DNA from: Chryseobacterium sp. JV274
GTDB lineage: Bacteria > Bacteroidota > Bacteroidia > Flavobacteriales > Weeksellaceae
DNA: 64,000 nucleotides
Reading direction: 5' to 3'
NCBI RefSeq assembly: GCF_903969135.1
Contig: NZ_LR824569.1
Location: 3,865,001-3,929,000, forward strand
A model generated the notes under the pieces. It saw nothing but the letters and a program-made list of their open reading frames with translations, had not been told where the DNA came from and did not search any database. Positions 30,193 through 38,281 of the stretch are shown here, piece by piece. Position numbers and translations under genes: made by a program. Numbering within the stretch: the stretch's first letter is position 1; every line of letters begins with the position of its first letter.

Positions 30193-30298
30193 AGAAGCCG
30201 GAAGTGGGACGTTGAAAGATCTCTTTGTATATAATTTTCTATAAAGTCAGATCGATTTTCAGACTTTACCCTCTTTCTTCTCCCCACTTCCTGCTTCT
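30193..30298 (+). ncRNA. Long hairpin between Y RNA-like elements 7 and 8
   Basis: AGAAGC-C-GGAAGTGGG pairs with CCCACTTCC-T-GCTTCT, 15 bp with one mismatch. An inner hairpin TAAAGTC/GACTTTA and the sequence AAAGATC lie inside. It lacks the TGCCGT and TACTTCG motifs. Confidence 0.5.
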
Positions 30299-30311
30299 TT
30301 ATATTACTATT

Positions 30312-30435
30312 ATGAAGTGTCGTTAGGAAAAAATTCATCGTAACGCAATTAAGGGAGGAATAGCGAAGCCGGTCACTCCGGCAAGGTTATCCGGTTCGAC
30401 TCCGGCAAACGAAAGTCCGGTTTTTTCCTTATCAT
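30312..30435 (+). ncRNA. Y RNA-like element 8 (variant)
   Basis: The core AAGTGTCGT and P2 GGAAAAAA/TTTTTTCC are present, with TTCATCG replacing TACTTCG. Inside are hairpin GCCGG-TCACT-CCGGC and a T-arm-like CCGG-TTCGACT-CCGG in normal order, so it is not the permuted form. Confidence 0.5.
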
Positions 30436-30442
30436 TACCTTT

Positions 30443-30471
30443 AAAAAATGCCGGTAAATTATTTACCGGCA
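30443..30471. terminator. Bidirectional terminator
   Basis: A perfect 10-bp stem TGCCGGTAAA/TTTACCGGCA with loop TTA; a T-run follows on the minus strand. It closes the Y RNA transcript and the HTH gene, whose stop codon is in the loop. Confidence 0.8.
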
Positions 30472-30794
30472 CTTTTCATTGTATCAAGCTCTTCTTCAAA
30501 CATGAGTTTCCATTTTGAAAGAGTAGTTCTGCTTATCTTATATTTTCTCGACATATAGCTTGTTGAATGACCATGCTTTTTCTGATACTGAAGCAGTTTT
30601 AACATAGTCTGCCTGTCATAGGTTTTAAGTTTTTGATTTTCTCTGGACTGTTTGAACAGTTTTTCATTGAACTTCAGAACATCCTCACTGGTATTCAGTT
30701 TTTCAAGAAGTTCTTTGATTTTTGGGTCTTTCAGCTTTTCAGGATATTCCATCCTGAGCATATCCTGATAAATTTTTTTGTAATTGGGGCGCAT
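30459..30794 (-). CDS. Small HTH protein, transposase-OrfA-like
   Basis: A 111-aa basic protein. Residues 62-100 (TMLKLLQYQKKHGHSTSYMS then RKYKISRTTLSKWK) form a helix-turn-helix of the kind found in transposase A proteins. There is no catalytic DDE partner and no terminal inverted repeats nearby, so a mobile element is not demonstrated. It lies 11 nt downstream of a second HTH gene, probably as one operon. It may instead be a host regulator of the neighbouring island. Confidence 0.65.
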   Translation of the reverse strand: MRPNYKKIYQDMLRMEYPEKLKDPKIKELLEKLNTSEDVLKFNEKLFKQSRENQKLKTYDRQTMLKLLQYQKKHGHSTSYMSRKYKISRTTLSKWKLMFEEELDTMKSAGK

Positions 30795-30805
30795 GTCTTA
30801 TCTGT

Positions 30806-31234
30806 TTATCCGTTTACATTATCGCTCTTCTGAAGCCATCTGTGAAGAGTGCTTTTCGGAATAGAATATTCTTTAATGACTTCATTTTGGGTCATTTCAC
30901 CGGAAAGAATTCTTTTCATAATAAAATCTTTGATTTCCTGAGTGTAAATGTTTTTCCTGAAATAAGGCGTTTTTTCGGACTTCTGCTGGTTTTTGTTGAT
31001 GGCAGAAGGAGGTGCATATAAAATTAAATGTGAGCTGTAAAGTCTGAAAAAATCATATTCCAATAATTTGCTCCATCTTAGAAGAAGATCCGTATCCATC
31101 GATTTGCTGTCATACATTACCTCGATTGCTCCTTCATCTTTACCTAAAAATTTACATATCCTTTCTATTGTTATTTCATTTTCATCTACCCTTTCCTTAA
31201 TAAACTTTCCAATATGGATTTCTTTATATAACAT
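30806..31234 (-). CDS. HTH protein with two DNA-binding-like regions
   Basis: A 142-aa protein. The N-terminal part (RVDENEITIERICKFLGKDEG) resembles a lambda-repressor-like helix-turn-helix. The C-terminal part (EMTQNEVIKEYSIPKSTLHRW) resembles the transposase-type HTH of the gene downstream. The order HTH-linker-HTH occurs in multi-copy Flavobacteria proteins often labelled transposase, but no transposase domain is visible. Candidate operon with 30459-30794. Confidence 0.65.
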   Translation of the reverse strand: MLYKEIHIGKFIKERVDENEITIERICKFLGKDEGAIEVMYDSKSMDTDLLLRWSKLLEYDFFRLYSSHLILYAPPSAINKNQQKSEKTPYFRKNIYTQEIKDFIMKRILSGEMTQNEVIKEYSIPKSTLHRWLQKSDNVNG

Positions 31235-31585
31235 TTTATTGAATATTATTCTTTTGTTTAAACTTATGTATCAAAAAAACGAAAATAGGTTTTATATATT
31301 ATCTTATGTGTTGGGAAATGATTCACTTCAGTTTGAAATTGTTAAGAAATAGAAATTATGATGTAAGAATGTTAAATTGCGTTTAATAAGATGATGAGTC
31401 TTAAAAAACGGATATGTAACTTACCAAATAACTTAAAAACAGGTGGGTAGGAGTCACCTTAATGTACTTGGGATATATTCTTTATTTTCAATGGGTTTTC
31501 TCTTCTTCTCCTTCAAACTTCTCTTCCTGCCATTTGTGTAAATAATATATGACCTATTAAGGTTTTTATACAATTCTATGAGTTG

Positions 31586-31616
31586 AAGCTGTAGATAAAT
31601 TGATATACAGCTTTTT
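31586..31616 (+). terminator. Weak terminator-like hairpin in the 620-nt gap
   Basis: AAGCTGTA pairs with TACAGCTT, followed by TTT. The remaining gap 31235-31856 is AT-rich; I see no gene in it. Confidence 0.4.
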
Positions 31617-31842
31617 ACGCGTTGAATTCTTTAATTAGTACCAAATAATTGCTTATTCGGTTTCAAATGTAAACAAAAATAAGATGTAAAAAGAGATAGA
31701 AATGTAAAAATCATACTTTATATGCTTATTTTAATTAAAATTAACATATTATAAGAACTAATGTGTGAATTGCTTACATGTCATAGGTTTCACCATAGAA
31801 AAATGATAAAAAGAAAAATTGTATACCATAGGGACAGTCCAT

Positions 31843-31850
31843 ACCTTTGC
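31843..31850 (+). promoter_or_regulatory. -7 promoter element TACCTTTG of the SulP gene
   Basis: A perfect TAnnTTTG 7 nt before the ATG at 31857; it decides that start against upstream in-frame codons. Confidence 0.65.
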
Positions 31851-31856
31851 AAATCA

Positions 31857-33395
31857 ATGAAAAATACTATAGGCTTATTCGACTTTTCGAAGAAAATAAA
31901 TTATAAAAATGAACTGCTGGCCGGTTTTACGGTAGCGATGACGATGATTCCCGAATCTCTTTCATTTGCTATCCTTGCCGGTTTGTCCCCGCTTACAGGG
32001 CTTTACGCCGCTTTTATGATGGGACTGGTAACAGCTGTTTTGGGAGGAAGACCGGGAATGGTTTCCGGAGGAGCTGGTGCAACCATTGTTGTATTGATTG
32101 CTCTCATAAAGTCTCATGGCATAGAATATCTTTTTGCTACTGTAGCACTGGCCGGAATACTTCAAATGCTCGTAGGTGTATTTAAATTGGGGAAATTTGT
32201 GAGACTGATTCCACAACCGGTTATGTATGGATTCCTGAACGGATTGGCCATTATTATCTTTATGGCGCAGGTGGAACAGTTCAAAACTACAGACAGCAGT
32301 GGAGCTGTAAACTGGCTGCAGGGAATGTCTTTGTATATAATGGCTGGTTTAACTGTCTTGACGATCGCCGTAGTCTACTTTTTTCCAAAGATAACGAAAG
32401 CAGTTCCTGCCTCTCTTGTAGCCATTATTATTGTCTTTGCTGTAGTTCTTGGATTTGATATTCCAACCAAAACAGTAGCAGATATTGCTCATATCAGTGG
32501 AAACCTTCCTGGTTTTCACATTCCGCAGATTCCTTTTTCTCTGGAAACTTTACAAATTATTTTTCCATATGCTTTAATTATGGCCGGAGTAGGTCTTATC
32601 GAATCTCTTCTGACATTATCCATGGTGGATGAAATCACAAATACGAAAGGAAGTGCAAATAAAGAATCCGTAGCACAGGGATTAGCCAATATTACCAACG
32701 GTTTCTTTGGTGGAATGGGTGGTTGTGCAATGGTAGCGCAGACTTTGGTCAATCTTAATGCAGGTTCAAGAGCGAGATTGTCAGGAATAATAGCATCGCT
32801 TCTTATTTTAATAATCATTTTGTGTGGAGCACCTGTCATTGAAAAAATTCCCATGGCTGCTTTGGTAGGAGTCATGATGATGGTAGCAATCAGTACTTTT
32901 CAATGGGTATCGATCAGGATTGTTAATAAAATGCCGAAATCAGATATTTTTGTTGGGGTTACTGTAGCTTTAATTACTGTGATTTTACATAACCTGGCTT
33001 TAGCTGTTTTAATTGGTGTTATCATCTCAGCATTGGTTTTTGCCTGGGATAATGCCAAAAGAATCAGGGCAAGAAAGCATGTAGATGAAAACGGAGTTAA
33101 ATACTACGAAATATATGGACCTTTGTTTTTTGGTTCAGTGACAGCATTTACAGATAAATTTGATCCAATGAATGATCCAGAGCAAGTGATTGTTGATTTT
33201 AAAGAAAGCCGTATTGTGGATATGAGTGCGATAGAAGCGTTAGGTAAGCTATCTAACCGTTATAAAGAACAAAATAAAACATTACACTTAAGGCATCTCA
33301 GTGAAGACTGCCGGAAAATATTGAAAAATGCCGAAGCAGTAGTGGAAGTGAATATTCAGGAAGATCCAACTTATAAAGTGATGCCGGAAAAATAG
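31857..33395 (+). CDS. SulP family anion transporter with STAS domain
   Basis: About 512 aa. Ten or more hydrophobic segments start with the family signature AGFTVAMTMIPESLSFAI, followed by GLSPLTGLYAAFMMGLVTAV and GGRPGMVSGGAGATIV. The C-terminal 100 residues are a cytosolic STAS domain with VIVDFKESRIVDMSAIEALG. It would move sulfate or bicarbonate, often with sodium. The start was taken at MKNTIG, 7 nt after a perfect -7 element. Confidence 0.92.
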   Translation: MKNTIGLFDFSKKINYKNELLAGFTVAMTMIPESLSFAILAGLSPLTGLYAAFMMGLVTAVLGGRPGMVSGGAGATIVVLIALIKSHGIEYLFATVALAGILQMLVGVFKLGKFVRLIPQPVMYGFLNGLAIIIFMAQVEQFKTTDSSGAVNWLQGMSLYIMAGLTVLTIAVVYFFPKITKAVPASLVAIIIVFAVVLGFDIPTKTVADIAHISGNLPGFHIPQIPFSLETLQIIFPYALIMAGVGLIESLLTLSMVDEITNTKGSANKESVAQGLANITNGFFGGMGGCAMVAQTLVNLNAGSRARLSGIIASLLILIIILCGAPVIEKIPMAALVGVMMMVAISTFQWVSIRIVNKMPKSDIFVGVTVALITVILHNLALAVLIGVIISALVFAWDNAKRIRARKHVDENGVKYYEIYGPLFFGSVTAFTDKFDPMNDPEQVIVDFKESRIVDMSAIEALGKLSNRYKEQNKTLHLRHLSEDCRKILKNAEAVVEVNIQEDPTYKVMPEK

Positions 33396-33501
33396 GGCAG
33401 GAATCAATAGAGAATTTTGCTTCACAAATGAATAGTGAATTGTTGTAGTATAAAAAATTGACAAGCGCAGCGGATTGACAATTGATCATTCACAAACAAG
33501 A

Positions 33502-33539
33502 CAAGGACTGTAAGAAAAATCTACAGTCCTTGCTTGTTT
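33502..33539. terminator. Bidirectional terminator between SulP and EF-G paralogue
   Basis: CAAGGACTGTA pairs with TACAGTCCTTG, extended by AAACAAG/CTTGTTT across a bulged A. It lies between convergent genes. A repeat fragment ATTGACAAGCGCAGCGGATT, shared with 12505, is just before it. Confidence 0.8.
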
Positions 33540-35604
33540 AGGTGATTAATGTATTCGCGATAAAATCAGGCACTAAAGCATAGTGTGATAATCTCATGCT
33601 GATGGAAGCTCTTCCGCTCGTCAATGTTCTCAGATCAGAAATATATCCGAAAGTTGAAGCTAACGGAACTTCTGCTGCAAAAATCTTTCTTCCTGATTTT
33701 TCATCAATAGAAGTGATAATTCCTCTTCTTCTGTTGATATCCGCAGTGACAGCACCCGTGTATTCCTCAATACTTTGAATCTCTACCTGCATGATAGGTT
33801 CCATCAGTTTGGGATTACATCCTTTTGCTGCCGCTTTGAATCCTTCTCTTGCGGCAATTTCAAAATCAAATGCAGCAGAATCCTGAGCGTGGAAAGAACC
33901 ATCCAGAAGAGTGACCTTCATGTTTTCCAGAGGATATCCCTTTAAAGGTCCGTTTTCCATAGCTTCTCTGAATCCTTTTTCAACAGAAGGAATAAATTCA
34001 GTGGGAATAACTCCTCCTTTGATCATATTGATAAATTCCAATCTATGTTCATGATCATTTCCTGGTCCAATTTCAAAGCTGATGTCAGCAAACTGACCAC
34101 TTCCTCCGTTTTGTTTGGAAAGCTTTTCTCTGTGAACTTTGGTTTCCGTTAAGATCTCACGGTAAGAAACTTTAGGTTTTCCCCGATTAATTTCAATACC
34201 ATGATTCAGACGGATCTTTTCCAAAGTGACCTCAAGGTGAAGCTCTCCTAATCCACTTAATAAAGTTTCTCCGGTTTGAGCGTCTCTTTCAACCACCAAA
34301 GAAGGATCTTCCTCCTGGATTTTTGCCAGTACCAAGCCAAAAGATTTCTCGTCGCCATTGGTTTTCGGTTCAATAGCTATCCTGATAACAGGAGTTGGAA
34401 TTGTAATCGCTTCCAATAATATCGGTTTATCCGAAGAAGATAAAGAATCTCCGGTTTTGGCATCCTTTATTCCGGTTAAAGCAACAATATCTCCTGCTTT
34501 AGCTTCTTCCAACGATAACGTTTTATCCGACTGCATTTGTAAGATTCTTGAAATCCTGAAGGTTTCACCCGTTCTTACATTCAATAAAGTATCCCCTGAT
34601 TTTATTGTTCCGGAATATACACGAAGCATAGCCAGCCTTCCCATATGTTTATCAATCAATACTTTGAAAACAAGCCCTGAAAAAGCAGCAGCTTCATTTC
34701 TTTCCAATGTTATCATTTCCTGTGTGTGAGGGTCTTTTCCCTGCAGGTCAGCAAGCTGATCAGGAGCCGGAAGATAAGTTACGACAGCATCAAGTAGAGG
34801 CTGGATTCCTTTATTTTTAAAAGCAGAACCACATAAAACGAGAACAGCCGATCCGGATCTGCAGACTCTTTGTATAGCTTCCGAAATCATTTCAACGGTG
34901 ATGTTTTGTTCATTATCCATAAAGATTTCAAAGAAAGTCTCATCGTATTCTGCAAGCGTTTCCAGTAAGGTTGTTCTGTACTCATCTGCCTCAGCAATAG
35001 AATTGTCAGGGATTTCTTTTTCCACAATGGTTTCTCCGTTTTCATCGGCCCAGTATAAAGCTTTCATTTTGATAAGATCAATAACGCCTTCAAAATGTAC
35101 TTCAGCTCCAATCGGAATCTGAAGAGCCATAGGAACAGCATTCAGTTTGTTTCTTATATCATTGAGAACCGCAAAAAAGTCTGCCCCAACTCTGTCCATT
35201 TTATTGATGAAACAAACTTTGGAGATTCCGTGTTTTTCTGCCTGAAACCAAACATTCTCAGTTTGTGGCTGAACACCGGAAGAGGCACAGAAAACGGCAA
35301 CAACGCTATCCAGAACCCTTAGAGAACGTTCCACTTCCACCGCAAAATCAATGTGTCCCGGAGTGTCAATAAGGTTGATATTGTACACATTATTATCTTT
35401 TTTCCATTGGGTAGAAATTGCAGCAGAAGAAATCGTAATCCCTCTGTTTCTTTCCTGAATATCTTTATCCATGGTGGTATTTCCATCATCTACATTACCG
35501 ATTTTATGAATGAGTCCTGTGTAATAAAGAATTCGTTCCGATAAAGTTGTTTTTCCCGCATCTACATGTGCTATGATCCCTATATTTCGTGTATTGTATT
35601 TCAT
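33538..35604 (-). CDS. EF-G paralogue (stand-alone translation GTPase)
   Basis: A 688-aa translational GTPase with complete motifs: IIAHVDAGKTT (G1), RGITI (G2), DTPGHIDF with the catalytic His (G3) and INKMD (G4). Domains II-V follow; domain IV contains GGSGQFADISF and domain V ends GYISDLRTLTSGRAS. The start MKYNTRN fits the family; a longer frame to 35706 is not conserved-looking. It stands alone, not with rpsL-rpsG-tuf, so it is probably a second EF-G. A leader ORF and attenuator upstream suggest induction when translation is inhibited. Confidence 0.88.
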   Translation of the reverse strand: MKYNTRNIGIIAHVDAGKTTLSERILYYTGLIHKIGNVDDGNTTMDKDIQERNRGITISSAAISTQWKKDNNVYNINLIDTPGHIDFAVEVERSLRVLDSVVAVFCASSGVQPQTENVWFQAEKHGISKVCFINKMDRVGADFFAVLNDIRNKLNAVPMALQIPIGAEVHFEGVIDLIKMKALYWADENGETIVEKEIPDNSIAEADEYRTTLLETLAEYDETFFEIFMDNEQNITVEMISEAIQRVCRSGSAVLVLCGSAFKNKGIQPLLDAVVTYLPAPDQLADLQGKDPHTQEMITLERNEAAAFSGLVFKVLIDKHMGRLAMLRVYSGTIKSGDTLLNVRTGETFRISRILQMQSDKTLSLEEAKAGDIVALTGIKDAKTGDSLSSSDKPILLEAITIPTPVIRIAIEPKTNGDEKSFGLVLAKIQEEDPSLVVERDAQTGETLLSGLGELHLEVTLEKIRLNHGIEINRGKPKVSYREILTETKVHREKLSKQNGGSGQFADISFEIGPGNDHEHRLEFINMIKGGVIPTEFIPSVEKGFREAMENGPLKGYPLENMKVTLLDGSFHAQDSAAFDFEIAAREGFKAAAKGCNPKLMEPIMQVEIQSIEEYTGAVTADINRRRGIITSIDEKSGRKIFAAEVPLASTFGYISDLRTLTSGRASISMRLSHYALVPDFIANTLIT

Positions 35605-35796
35605 TTTGTTTGATTTAAGTTGTTGATTTTTAGATCTGTATTTTGAAAAGGGTCTGAAAAAAATGAGCACAAAATACACTCCGGTCTCATAAAGCCGGTA
35701 AAACATTTTTTGTATTTTGTATCAAAGAGAAATTTTCAGAGATCTTAACAAATAACAGAAGTTTTTTGAATTGTTAAAGTCTGAAAATAGGGCAGC

Positions 35797-35872
35797 AAAA
35801 AAGACCTATCCGAATAGATAGGTCTTCAATATATTTTTGGGTATAAAAGATCTATAGACTATTCAGATAAAT
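35797..35872 (-). promoter_or_regulatory. Terminator/antiterminator attenuator of the EF-G paralogue
   Basis: On the minus strand AAGACCTATC-TATTCG-GATAGGTCTT is followed by T5 (terminator, 35797-35826). The segment ATTTATCTGAATAG (35859-35872), the last codons of the leader ORF, can pair with CTATTCGGATAGGT (35804-35817) over 14 bp, three of them G-T. This antiterminator excludes the terminator. A ribosome reaching the leader stop codon would block the antiterminator; one stalled earlier would allow it. Confidence 0.75.
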
Positions 35873-35933
35873 ATTCAGTGCTGCCAAAGAACACAGCTCT
35901 GACAGGATTGCTTAACGTTATAATATTTATCAT
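35859..35933 (-). CDS. 24-aa leader peptide of the EF-G paralogue
   Basis: An ATG in an A-rich context opens 24 codons containing SNPVRAVFFGS and ending YLSE, then TAG. The final codons are the 5' strand of the antiterminator. The promoter is 33 nt upstream. Regulatory leader ORFs with such geometry control ribosome-protection and other antibiotic-induced genes. The peptide may stall with certain ribosome inhibitors. Confidence 0.65.
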   Translation of the reverse strand: MINIITLSNPVRAVFFGSTEYLSE

Positions 35934-35965
35934 TTTTGTTGACATTGTTGATTGTTAATCGGTTG

Positions 35966-35995
35966 CGAAATTATAATTTTTTTTTGATTTCCAAA
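35966..35995 (-). promoter_or_regulatory. Promoter of the leader and EF-G paralogue
   Basis: Minus strand: TTTG (-33 type) at 35995-35992, 18 nt, then TAATTTCG at 35973-35966 (TAnnTTTG with one change). Confidence 0.6.
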
Positions 35996-36133
35996 GAATT
36001 TTTGAAAATATTTTTTTGTGGATTGATATTAAACACTTCGTCAATCATCTTCTGTGAATCTGTCAAAATTGTGAAATTTCATAAAAATATCTTAAAACAT
36101 ATATCGAACGTAATGCTTTTATGATAAATATTT

Positions 36134-36141
36134 TATCTTTG
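36134..36141 (+). promoter_or_regulatory. -7 promoter element TATCTTTG of the ter cluster
   Basis: A perfect TAnnTTTG about 90 nt before the TTG start at 36231. A clear -33 element was not seen. Confidence 0.5.
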
Positions 36142-36230
36142 GGAAGAATAGTATTATAAACACTTGTTGATGATTAAAAAAATTTAAATCTTTTTCAAGA
36201 AGCTAATAAAAACTTTTAACTTAAAACCTA

Positions 36231-36899
36231 TTGAAAACAGATATCGACATCCATAAACACTGTCATTTTTCCTTTGACCTGTGGCTCACTTTAATAAAAT
36301 CTCATCCTGAATTTAAAACAAAAAGAGTTGAGCTGTTCTCCTCATTTTTCAATGTAGAAAAACCGATGAATGAAGTTGCGAAAACCGTAAAATATTATGA
36401 TGATCTTTGCAATACCATTAATGAAGTGACAGGAGGGAATATAGACACTTTTGAGATTTATCTGATGATTCTTGGTTCTCTGGATGTAGATGTAAAACTT
36501 TTGACTAAAGAAAAGCTTAATGAGTTTTATAGCAAAAGTGAAGAATTGTTTCTGGAATACAGGCCAGTTGTGATTTTTGAAAATATTCACAATTTTTTTG
36601 AGGATATCAAAAATCAGGGGAAGACTATTAATATTCTGAGCAACACAGGGTTCATCAAGGGAAAAACCATGAGGAAATTTCTGATCCATGAAAAGCTGGA
36701 TCAGTACATAGATTTTCATATCTATTCTGATGAAATTAACTGTTCCAAACCGAATCCGCTCATTTTCCAGGAAGTGAAAAATAACATCAAGGATCAGGAT
36801 TTGCCGCTGCATCAGATCCTGCATATCGGAGACAATCTGGTAGCAGATTATCAGGGAGCAAAAGACTTTGGTTTCAGTGCACACTTACTTAAACACTAA
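36231..36899 (+). CDS. HAD superfamily hydrolase of the ter cluster (TTG start)
   Basis: A 222-aa protein. HAD motif I is FDLWLTL at residues 15-21, with Asp16 as nucleophile but Trp instead of the second Asp; motif II is NILSNTG, the Lys is in SKPNPLIFQEV and motif IV is LHIGDNLVADYQGAKDFG. The DxW form is common in dehalogenase-type and some Ter-linked HADs. The start codon is TTG; no ATG precedes motif I. HAD and phosphoribosyltransferase pairs are known next to ter genes, proposed to act on nucleotide-like substrates. Confidence 0.8.
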   Translation: MKTDIDIHKHCHFSFDLWLTLIKSHPEFKTKRVELFSSFFNVEKPMNEVAKTVKYYDDLCNTINEVTGGNIDTFEIYLMILGSLDVDVKLLTKEKLNEFYSKSEELFLEYRPVVIFENIHNFFEDIKNQGKTINILSNTGFIKGKTMRKFLIHEKLDQYIDFHIYSDEINCSKPNPLIFQEVKNNIKDQDLPLHQILHIGDNLVADYQGAKDFGFSAHLLKH

Positions 36900-36907
36900 A
36901 AATAAAC

Positions 36908-37732
36908 ATGAATAAAAGATACAGCTTACACCACATTCATTCGGCGGATGAGTTTACTTTCTCACCTGCGGAATACAGCTATTTCAAGTATGGCGATAAG
37001 TCGTATGCTGAAAAATTTGCAAGAGAATTATTCGACGGATTTATTTCTGAAAATGAGGAGCTTTTTAATACTGATAAAGAGATTGTAGTGCTGCCAAGCC
37101 CATATATGGCGATTCCTACAGCTTCCAACTTTTTATGCTTTTACTTTAAGAAACATCTGGATTTTTATCTGTTTCAGAAAGGAAAGAAGTCGAGTATTTT
37201 ATCTAAGATCAATCGTAATCACACTTATATTACAGATTATGGGAATCTGAATTTTGAAGATCGGAAAAATCTGATCGCAAATGATACTTATTATATTGAT
37301 AAGGATTTTTTGAGAGGAAAACTTTGTATTTTTATAGACGATATAAAAATCACGGGAAGCCATGAATATACAGTCAACAGAATTCTGAATGAATATAGTG
37401 TAGAAGCAGACTTTATATTCATGTATTACGCTGAACTGATGAATTTTGACCTTGATCCTAAAATTGAAAACTTTTTCAATTACTATGCCGTGAAAAATGT
37501 AAAACATGTTGCAGAAGTGATGAACAAAGAAAGTTTTCAGTTCAATACAAGGATTGTAAAATATATTTTAGGCCTGGATTCAAGTAATTTTGATTATCTT
37601 ACGTCTAAAGTAAAAAAAGAACAGATGGATCTGCTTTTGGAGCTGGCTATCAGCAACAATTATCATTTAATAAAAGAATACGAAAATAACATCAATACTT
37701 TAACACAAACGGAATTATATTATGGCTATTAA
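36908..37732 (+). CDS. Phosphoribosyltransferase-like protein of the ter cluster
   Basis: A 274-aa protein. The PRPP-loop motif is LCIFIDDIKITGSHEY near residue 140 (compare DDxxTTG). The N terminus (YSLHHIHSADEFTFSPAEYSYFKYG) is typical of Ter-linked phosphoribosyltransferases. These are proposed to make a nucleoside or nucleotide-like molecule during stress; the substrate is unproved. It overlaps terD by 11 nt. Confidence 0.78.
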   Translation: MNKRYSLHHIHSADEFTFSPAEYSYFKYGDKSYAEKFARELFDGFISENEELFNTDKEIVVLPSPYMAIPTASNFLCFYFKKHLDFYLFQKGKKSSILSKINRNHTYITDYGNLNFEDRKNLIANDTYYIDKDFLRGKLCIFIDDIKITGSHEYTVNRILNEYSVEADFIFMYYAELMNFDLDPKIENFFNYYAVKNVKHVAEVMNKESFQFNTRIVKYILGLDSSNFDYLTSKVKKEQMDLLLELAISNNYHLIKEYENNINTLTQTELYYGY

Positions 37733-38279
37733 CTTACAAAAAGGACAAAGAGAAAATATTAACGCACCTAAATTTACTGTAGGTTTAGGATGGGATATCA
37801 ATAATACTTCTACAGGAACAGGATTCGACCTTGATGCATCTTTATTTTTGCTGGGGGACGACAAAAAATTAGTTTCAGATAACCACTTTATTTTCTATAA
37901 CAACCTTGAGTCTCCGGACAAATCTGTAATTCACACAGGAGATAATCTTACAGGAGAAGGGTCAGGTGATGATGAGCAGATCAAAATTGATCTTACAAAA
38001 ATTGATGATGCGATCAAAGAAATTACAGTAGTGGTAACCATTCACGAAGCAGATTCAAGGAAACAAAATTTTGGACAGGTAAGAAATTCTTTCATCAGAA
38101 TTTTCAATACAGATACGAATGAAGAGATCTTAAAATATGAATTAGACGAAGATTTCTCAATCGAAACCGCTGTAGAATTCGGAAGAATCTACAACAGAAA
38201 CGGAGAATGGAAATTTGAGGCTGTAGGTGCAGGACAAAGAGATGGCCTTGACAAATTTGTATCAATTTATCAGAAGTAA
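37722..38279 (+). CDS. terD: TerD family protein, copy 1
   Basis: A 185-aa calcium-binding stress protein. MAINLQKGQ opens the family, followed by GLGWDIN, DLDASLFLL, IFYNNLESPD, HTGDNLTGEGSGDDEQI and FGRIYNRNGEWKFEAVGAG. Acidic residues in DLDAS and the GSGDDE loop bind calcium. A second copy lies at 40490. It is a member of the Ter stress complex with TelA and TerC. Confidence 0.93.
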   Translation: MAINLQKGQRENINAPKFTVGLGWDINNTSTGTGFDLDASLFLLGDDKKLVSDNHFIFYNNLESPDKSVIHTGDNLTGEGSGDDEQIKIDLTKIDDAIKEITVVVTIHEADSRKQNFGQVRNSFIRIFNTDTNEEILKYELDEDFSIETAVEFGRIYNRNGEWKFEAVGAGQRDGLDKFVSIYQK

Positions 38280-38281
38280 TC

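Noticed and set aside
30459..31234. Complete insertion sequence
   Set aside because: Two HTH proteins without a DDE transposase, without terminal inverted repeats and without target-site duplication.
35605..35706. 34-residue N-terminal extension of the EF-G paralogue
   Set aside because: EF-G proteins begin at KYNTRNIGIIAHVDAGK; the extension is low-complexity leader DNA with a small CCGG hairpin.
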